From Phoenix dactylifera (Eukaryota; Streptophyta; Magnoliopsida; Arecales; Arecaceae), in contig NW_024067666.1 in assembly GCF_009389715.1 (NCBI RefSeq), positions 1,529,001-1,593,000 of the forward strand: 64,000 bases of DNA, written 5' to 3'. Under the pieces are notes generated by a model. It was not told the DNA's origin. It was given only the letters and a program-made list of their open reading frames with translations, and did not search any database. The translations under genes were made by a program, and so were the position numbers. Below are positions 58,035 through 64,000 of this stretch, piece after piece (the first letter of the stretch is position 1; each line of letters opens with the position of its first letter).

Positions 58035-60384
58035 TGTCACGCACCAAATTCAGAATGTAACGCAGCCATGCTGCCGGGGGTACAATCCACGAAGCCAACC
58101 ATTACATTTAGCTTTCAAATCCATCTCAAATATAATAGATAGAAAAAATCCAAAATCCATCATTTTATTAAATAGTAAAGTAAACATCAATTCAGAGCAT
58201 CTAAATTCAAACACAAATACTAGGCGCTATAATCTTCAATATTTATAAATTACTAAGCTACAAACCCATAATCAACTAAAAAACTAAAAAATCAGCTACA
58301 AATCACCAAGCCTGCTAGCGCGAACTCTAAATCTGGACTGTCTTTCATCCCAACTGACCCTATTTGTCTAGAGAGAGAAAAAAATAAAGATACATGAGCG
58401 ATACAGCTTGGTAAGTAAAACTTATAGTACCTTATCGAATTGAGCATAAGTTTTTTGATTTCAATGCATTATTTAAAGAAAATAACAATTATTGCAAAAA
58501 TAATGCATTTCATAGTACAATATATTAAAATAAGTCATAAAAAAATCATGCATAAACAAATCATTTATATTTTATAAACATGGTTCTAAGTTCATTTTGC
58601 AAATAAATTCTTAAATCATTCTCTTCCCATTTACCCACATCATAGTTCAAAATATTGCTCACAGATATTCGTGCTACGGTCGCTTTATACCGTTAAAGAG
58701 CTGGTGTTCATAATCAATATAAATTCATTCTTCGTATGCCAACTTTATACCTGCTGGCAGGATTTGAGTTCGTATGGATGCTAGCTCTGGGTGTTGATCT
58801 TCCCAATTTTAGAGATCATACATAGCTATCTGTGAGTCTTTCAAATATTTGTATCTTTTTTCTTAAAATATATACATAAGTAAATGAAAAATGCTAAATA
58901 GCATGATCAGATTTATATTTCAAAACAAAGCTATTTTCATCAAACTATTTATGAAACTTTTTTTTTTCATAATAAAGTATGATATTCATAACACATATAC
59001 AAATCCATAATTTTAAAAAAACATGGCATCTTTATTGGCAATATTACATACATGAAAAACGTGAGAATTTGAAAAATAGTAAGAACTGCAAGATCTACTC
59101 ACATCTTTCGCATTAGACCGTCAAATTTTGCTAGACGAATCTGCTAAACCTATTTAAAATATTAAAAGTGAAATTAATTTCTATTCAATGACTTGAATGA
59201 AATTAAAAATAATAAGAAATAGGGACAAATAGCCGAATGATGGTGTTTGACGGTTATGAGTGGGTCAGGCTTGGGCGACCTAAATCATGAATCATGGAGC
59301 ACGAACTCGTTTGACAGGCTGCTCAAGCACCCAGGCAATTCAGGGCCTCTTTGCAGGGGTCAACTCAAGTCCGTAGAACAGGCAGACGGGACCTGCACTG
59401 GGATCCATGAGTCAGTTTAGAGAGAGAAATAGAAAGATGAAGAGAAAGAAGAGAGAAAATAAGAGAGAGAAAGAGAGGGATGAGCTCTCTCTCTCCTCCT
59501 TTTTCTTCGTAAACAGAGGAGGAAGGGATTAAACCATTGGCTATGATCATGGTGGTCGAGCAAGGTTGCAACAGGCGCTGATGAGGGGCAGCAGAGAGCA
59601 GATGGTGGCGGTGGCCGACTGACCGAATCAGCCCAAAATAGGGTTGAACAGGGCGTAGGGACTTGGCTTAGTCGTTGTCGAATCTAGGCCGCTCGCTGGT
59701 GGTTGGGGCTCCGGCTCTGGCCAGAGGCCGACACAAGGGAGAGGCTGAGAGCTTCGGCGACGAGCATCGGTGGTGAACATGGTTGGAAAAGAGAAGAAAA
59801 GAAGTGATCATAGGCAGAACAAGGGAGGGGTTTTATAGTCATTTATAGTCGATTTTCGACCAATTTCTTGGCCGACAGGGGGTCGTATTACTGGGGAAGA
59901 AGAAGAGAAAGGGGTATCAAGGCTCTTACCTACTTCGACGAGTACCACAGCTCGGATTTTTGATGGGCATAGTAATGGGATATCGCGATTTCAAACGGAG
60001 AGAAAAGAGGGAGAAAGAGAAGCGGCGGCATTTGGTCAAGGTGGCATGCCGGCACCAAAGGAGGAGGAAGGAGAAAGAAGCATGAGGGATCGATCAAAGG
60101 GGAGAGGGGTTTATATGAAATCCTTGGGAGAGGGAGATAAGCTAAGATGAACGGTGGTGCCGGCTGGCCATTCGCCATTTGCAACAGCCCCTAATGGCTA
60201 TTGGCCGTTTGCACCAGCCCCGGGGGGTTCACATCGGCCGCGCCTCAGCGGCGGGCGTTCGAGCCATTCAAGCAGAGGACCGCAATCTCCTGTTCCTATT
60301 CTTTTTTTTTGCGATGGGAGTATGGGCTGGGCCAAGCTCGGGTCAAGCCGGTCAAGTGGACCAGGCCTTGACCGGCCCATCACA
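58035..60384 (-). mobile_element. Solo LTR, 2.35 kb
   Basis: It begins TGTCACGCACC and ends GGCCCATCACA on the plus strand, with a perfect GTAAC target duplication (58030-58034, 60385-60389). On the minus strand it opens TGTGATGGGCC and shows CATATAAACC (about 60107-60116), a possible TATA box. No gag or pol content is present, so it is a solo LTR. Long LTRs of this size occur in Gypsy elements of the Tekay/Del group in monocots, but the lineage cannot be proved from an LTR alone. Confidence 0.8.
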
Positions 60385-60389
60385 GTAAC

Positions 60390-63300
60390 ATTAAAACTGA
60401 GGTTCACAAACTTATGGGAGTTCCATGAGAAAACCGCCAAGTACAAAAGGTAGTAACTAGTCGTCGACTACATGCAATCAAAATGTGCAACAAAATCTGG
60501 TGTATTGTGACATTCTAGAGCGTAGCAAAAAATGTAGGTTTCATGCATGCCATAATACCAGACAAACAATACGATGTCATGTTATATATTGAACATGACA
60601 TTCGACAGCCACATGATAGTGAATATGGGTAGGGCCACTACTTAACTGTGAGAATAATCTGACAAATTATGCTGCGATCAGGAACATAAGTTCTACGAAT
60701 ACACTTACAAGAGAAACTGAGGAGATATCGCTTACAAATAATTTTTGGGCAGAACACAAATAGCTAGCTATAGTTTGAGAGGAATTTTTGGGTTTTTGTC
60801 TGATGGAAAATAAAGGGCCCTTACAGTTTCTGGAATATGGCATTGGTAACTTGTTTCTATAAAATGAATCCAGACATTATGGACAAGAATCCATGATCGT
60901 TAAAGAATGACATATTACATGGAAGAAATTAAAATCAGCAGGTTCCATACAGGGAACTCAGAAGGATGAGATAGAGCTTGCTAATTGTGATTATTGTGTG
61001 AAGAAGCATAATTATATCCATTAACCAAGTGGACTACAATTCATTCCTTGGATAGAAGCAATCAAGAAGTATAAAAGAGGAAGAAGAAAAAGAACTAGAA
61101 GAAAGACTGGGTTTATAGAAAGTCATTTGTCTCATGAAAGAATTTCAAAACATATTAACTTTTCCAGGATGCCCGATTCATCGCCAGTATAACCTTCTTC
61201 ACTAAGCCAGAGATCCCCCTTTTTTCATATGGTTCATGCTTATATTGAAGCAATAACCCTATCAGATATGAGCTTGTATCTTCAACCAAATGCAAAAATT
61301 TCCATCCATGCCTCAGTCCTTTAGTGGAGAAAAATTAGAGCAGGAAAGCAACATCAACAACCAGGTAAAACAAAGGCCGAAGTTCGAGATCTTTCATAGG
61401 GGCTAGATAGGTGCAATAAAATGAGATGGTGGGTGCACCATTCCCTTAGAACAAATCTCTAACTCTAATGGTTTCTGATAAGTTAACAATGCAACCAATA
61501 TGTGCTGTTAATTTAAGCATATATTTACACTTGTGAAGCTACGAGTTATTTACTAAGTTCCACCAAAACAACAGTTCAAAAAATTGGAAAATCGGTAAGA
61601 TGGAACTAAAATTGCTGTCACCCCCCTTAAGGAGTCATTCAGTAATCATTTTACACTATCAATGGCAAATCTAAAATTAATGAATTTTTTGAAGATGCTT
61701 GTTTGATGCTTTTCCATAAAAACTCTTTTGGAATAAGCAATAGGATATAGAACCTGAAAATCGATTTTCATGAAAAAAAAGTCTCACTTTGTTTTTCATG
61801 AACCTCTTTTCTTTTTCAACTACAGAAGGTTTAAATTCATCCGTTTTAATAAACCCTCAAAAATAACCAGAGAACCCCTTGGTGGATCACATTATACAGT
61901 TTGCAAACAGGAAAACCTTACCTCAGTTTTGGGACACTCTCTTCTGAGGATTACAATATTTTCCAACAAATTGTAACTTTAAGGGAGACTTATTCAAATG
62001 GAACAAGTATTACTTGAAACACCTACAGGCCTCCCAGAGGGGCTACAATGCAAAATAGAGTCGACGATATGTCTGAGAAATTAAAGAGCCGTAGGAACCA
62101 TGCAAAGTTCAAAGGATGGCATAAAAGTGATGCTGAAAGCTTACAACTTAGGCAATATACTTTAATGTATGCTAATTTAACTAGATGATTGATAAAGCCT
62201 GTCAGAAACAAACATATATAGTTTTTAAAAGATTAAACAAACTACCAAATTAAAAGATTATTTCTTGAAAGTTCAACGTATCAAGCCACCCACTATACAG
62301 CGGAGGTAAATTTAACTTATAATATAATTAAAATCTAAAAGTACTGAACCTGTTAAATAAATTAATGCTGATATTACTAGTTCTGAAAGGAAATGGGAAG
62401 CTACCTGCACATTGAAAAGTCACCAAGGGGCAATTTTATGTAATTTTTTTTTTTTTGTTTTTTTTCACCAGAAGTGAATGTGGGCAAGCAAATTGAAGTA
62501 AAATGAATGCCTCTAATGCATATGTAAAGTATATCAGCACAAACTACTCCTGTTAATAAGCACAGTAAATGATGATACTTTGATTGATAATAACAGCTCT
62601 TAAGCAATATATTTTCTGGAAAATATCGCATTTAGTTTTTTTAAACAACAATACTGATATTTTTTGAGGATGCAATTATAGCAGAAGTAGACCCCTAATA
62701 AGTCAAAGAATATTAATAAAAAAAAGTTCTATAAAAAATTCTATAGATTTATGGTGCAGAATTTTGAAGTGATAACATCAACATTGGCTCCACATTAGAG
62801 ATAATTCAAAAAGAATTTGTGGTTGAAAGAAAAATGTGCAAAGTTTCAAAGAAGTTTGTGAGGAAAGTGGAAAAATAAATGCGTGCCTCAATCAAAACAA
62901 GCAAAAGCATCGCCCAGGATCATTCATCCATGGCAAGACATGAAGGATTGAGTCTTTTTTCCTTTTCAGAAAACCTATCCATATGCAGATATGAAAACCT
63001 CTAGCAACCATGTCAAGATGCAAGATCAGCAAATAACAGTCTAAAATAAGTTAGACTAAAAATTTGGAAAAAAAGAAAACAGTTTGAAATGATTAGTTGG
63101 ACAAAGAGTAATTAAAATCAAGTAGAGAGTATATGGGACGAGAGACTAAGAATGCCATGCTTTAGTTTAGAAAAATCAAGCTCCTGATCGCATTTGGGAG
63201 CTTATTCAAGAACGAGGTGTTCTCATCCTTGAGGGCTGCTCATGTCCTAACTTTCCCATTGTTTGGGAGCCACAAGGAGCTTGTATATTCATCCTCATGT

Positions 63301-64000
63301 TCAGGTTTGATGTGAAATCTCCCCTCATATCTTTAATTTTTTTCTCTACATAGTGAAAGAGACTACCTTTGTATTGTTTTCACATGATGCAAGCCCATAG
63401 TTTGGTCGAACCCCATAAATCTCGAAATCTTTTGTAGTATGATTGTCTCTTTCATGGTACAACCGTTTCTATTATGATTTTTTCTGCTTTTGTTGTTCTA
63501 GTTGTATTGCCAATCCATCAATACCTAAATGCTCTCATGTTGTGTAGAAAGACCTCAAACAAATTGTTTGATAGATCCTTGCACTTTGTAAGCAACCAAA
63601 AAAAATCTTGGCCATCTTCTTGTATCAACCGTGGAGCTTTGGTAATAATATTGGCCTTTTAACCATTTGCAGCTTGCTAATGTTCCTCACGGTGAGACTC
63701 GCTTGCAAGCACTGGAAGATGGTATCCATAGAAGTCGACCAACACTAGAGCTAATCATGAATGTCAAATTTTAAATAAGCTCGGCCTGAAGCCCAACTAA
63801 AAATAAATGGAGTTTAGACCCGAGGCTCGGTCTATGATTAGCTCTAGCTAATACTCAAGCAAGGGACAAAATTTAAATTGTTCGCGATCAATTAATCACT
63901 GGGCTTCAAAGTTGGCCATGCAAAAGCATAACTCATCACCTATCCTCCATCAAAAAGTCATTCCATTAGTATCCACCATCCAAGATATGATAAGCTTTAA
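60390..64000. other. Non-genic or intronic; one weak exon candidate at 61155-61318 (-)
   Basis: Mostly AT-rich DNA with no recognised family. The minus strand has one stretch with an acceptor-like CTCCACTAAAG, then about 54 open codons (WKFLHLVEDTSSYLIG, LVKKVILAMNRASWKS) ending in TAA. It resembles a terminal coding exon, but I know no matching family. Sequence near 63200-63700 may be a degraded retroelement. Confidence 0.3.

Noticed and set aside
1-64000. CRISPR arrays, bacterial operons or phage modules
   Set aside because: The window is plant nuclear DNA; repeats present are TRIMs, MITEs, LINEs and microsatellites with eukaryotic target duplications.

Overview
The window looks like nuclear DNA from a monocot, most likely a palm. 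I infer this from a plant GRF exon, DUF688 and bZIP genes, AT-rich intergenic DNA, and a full-length plant L1 of the type that carries an RNase H domain. I can place only four protein-coding loci with confidence: the last exon of a growth-regulating factor (1315-2146, +), a small DUF688-type gene (27445-27951, +), a two-exon gene resembling DUF4378/TRM proteins (39738-38685, -) and an intronless bZIP factor (49296-48829, -). There is one tRNA-Asn(GUU) gene (5958-5885, -). A GC-rich island at about 9880-10320 looks like a promoter and leader on the minus strand, but I found no exon belonging to it.

The rest is a layered record of mobile elements. The deepest stack lies between about 11.4 and 22.65 kb. 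An old minus-strand L1 was broken by a 5'-truncated L1 tail (12.2-12.67 kb), by a 687-bp solo LTR with a perfect CAATG target duplication (13670-14356), and by an organelle-derived insert carrying a piece of plastid ycf2. That insert was itself hit by a 6.36-kb full-length L1 (15667-22030) with a perfect 14-bp target duplication, a complete ORF1, and an ORF2 with three in-frame stops and no frameshift.

Two families of tiny non-coding LTR retrotransposons (TRIMs) recur. TRIM-1 has 137-bp LTRs and an internal region of roughly 155-170 bp (24940-25381, 35780-36137, 44831-45259, plus solo and partial copies). TRIM-2 has 243-bp LTRs around an internal region of only 46 bp (2699-3509 as a three-LTR tandem; 45425-45919). 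Both have an initiator-Met tRNA primer site right after the LTR. Both LTRs carry the GTCCCACATCGG motif, which is the consensus of the plant U-snRNA upstream sequence element. Most copies have perfect 5-bp target duplications. One TRIM-1 sits inside another TRIM-1, and one sits inside a MITE.

Other elements are a non-autonomous hAT (49946-50781, 8-bp duplication), a pair of Mutator-like long-TIR MITEs (42716-43165, 44138-44597), a MITE family with GGGTGGCAAT termini, a 2.35-kb solo LTR (58035-60384), and several 5'-truncated L1 tails. Local duplications include an apparently identical 434-bp tandem pair (36603-37470) and a dispersed segment shared by 8021-8698 and 28853-29618. The genes do not form a pathway. 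The TRIM-2 architecture and the nested L1/organelle stack are the most notable content.
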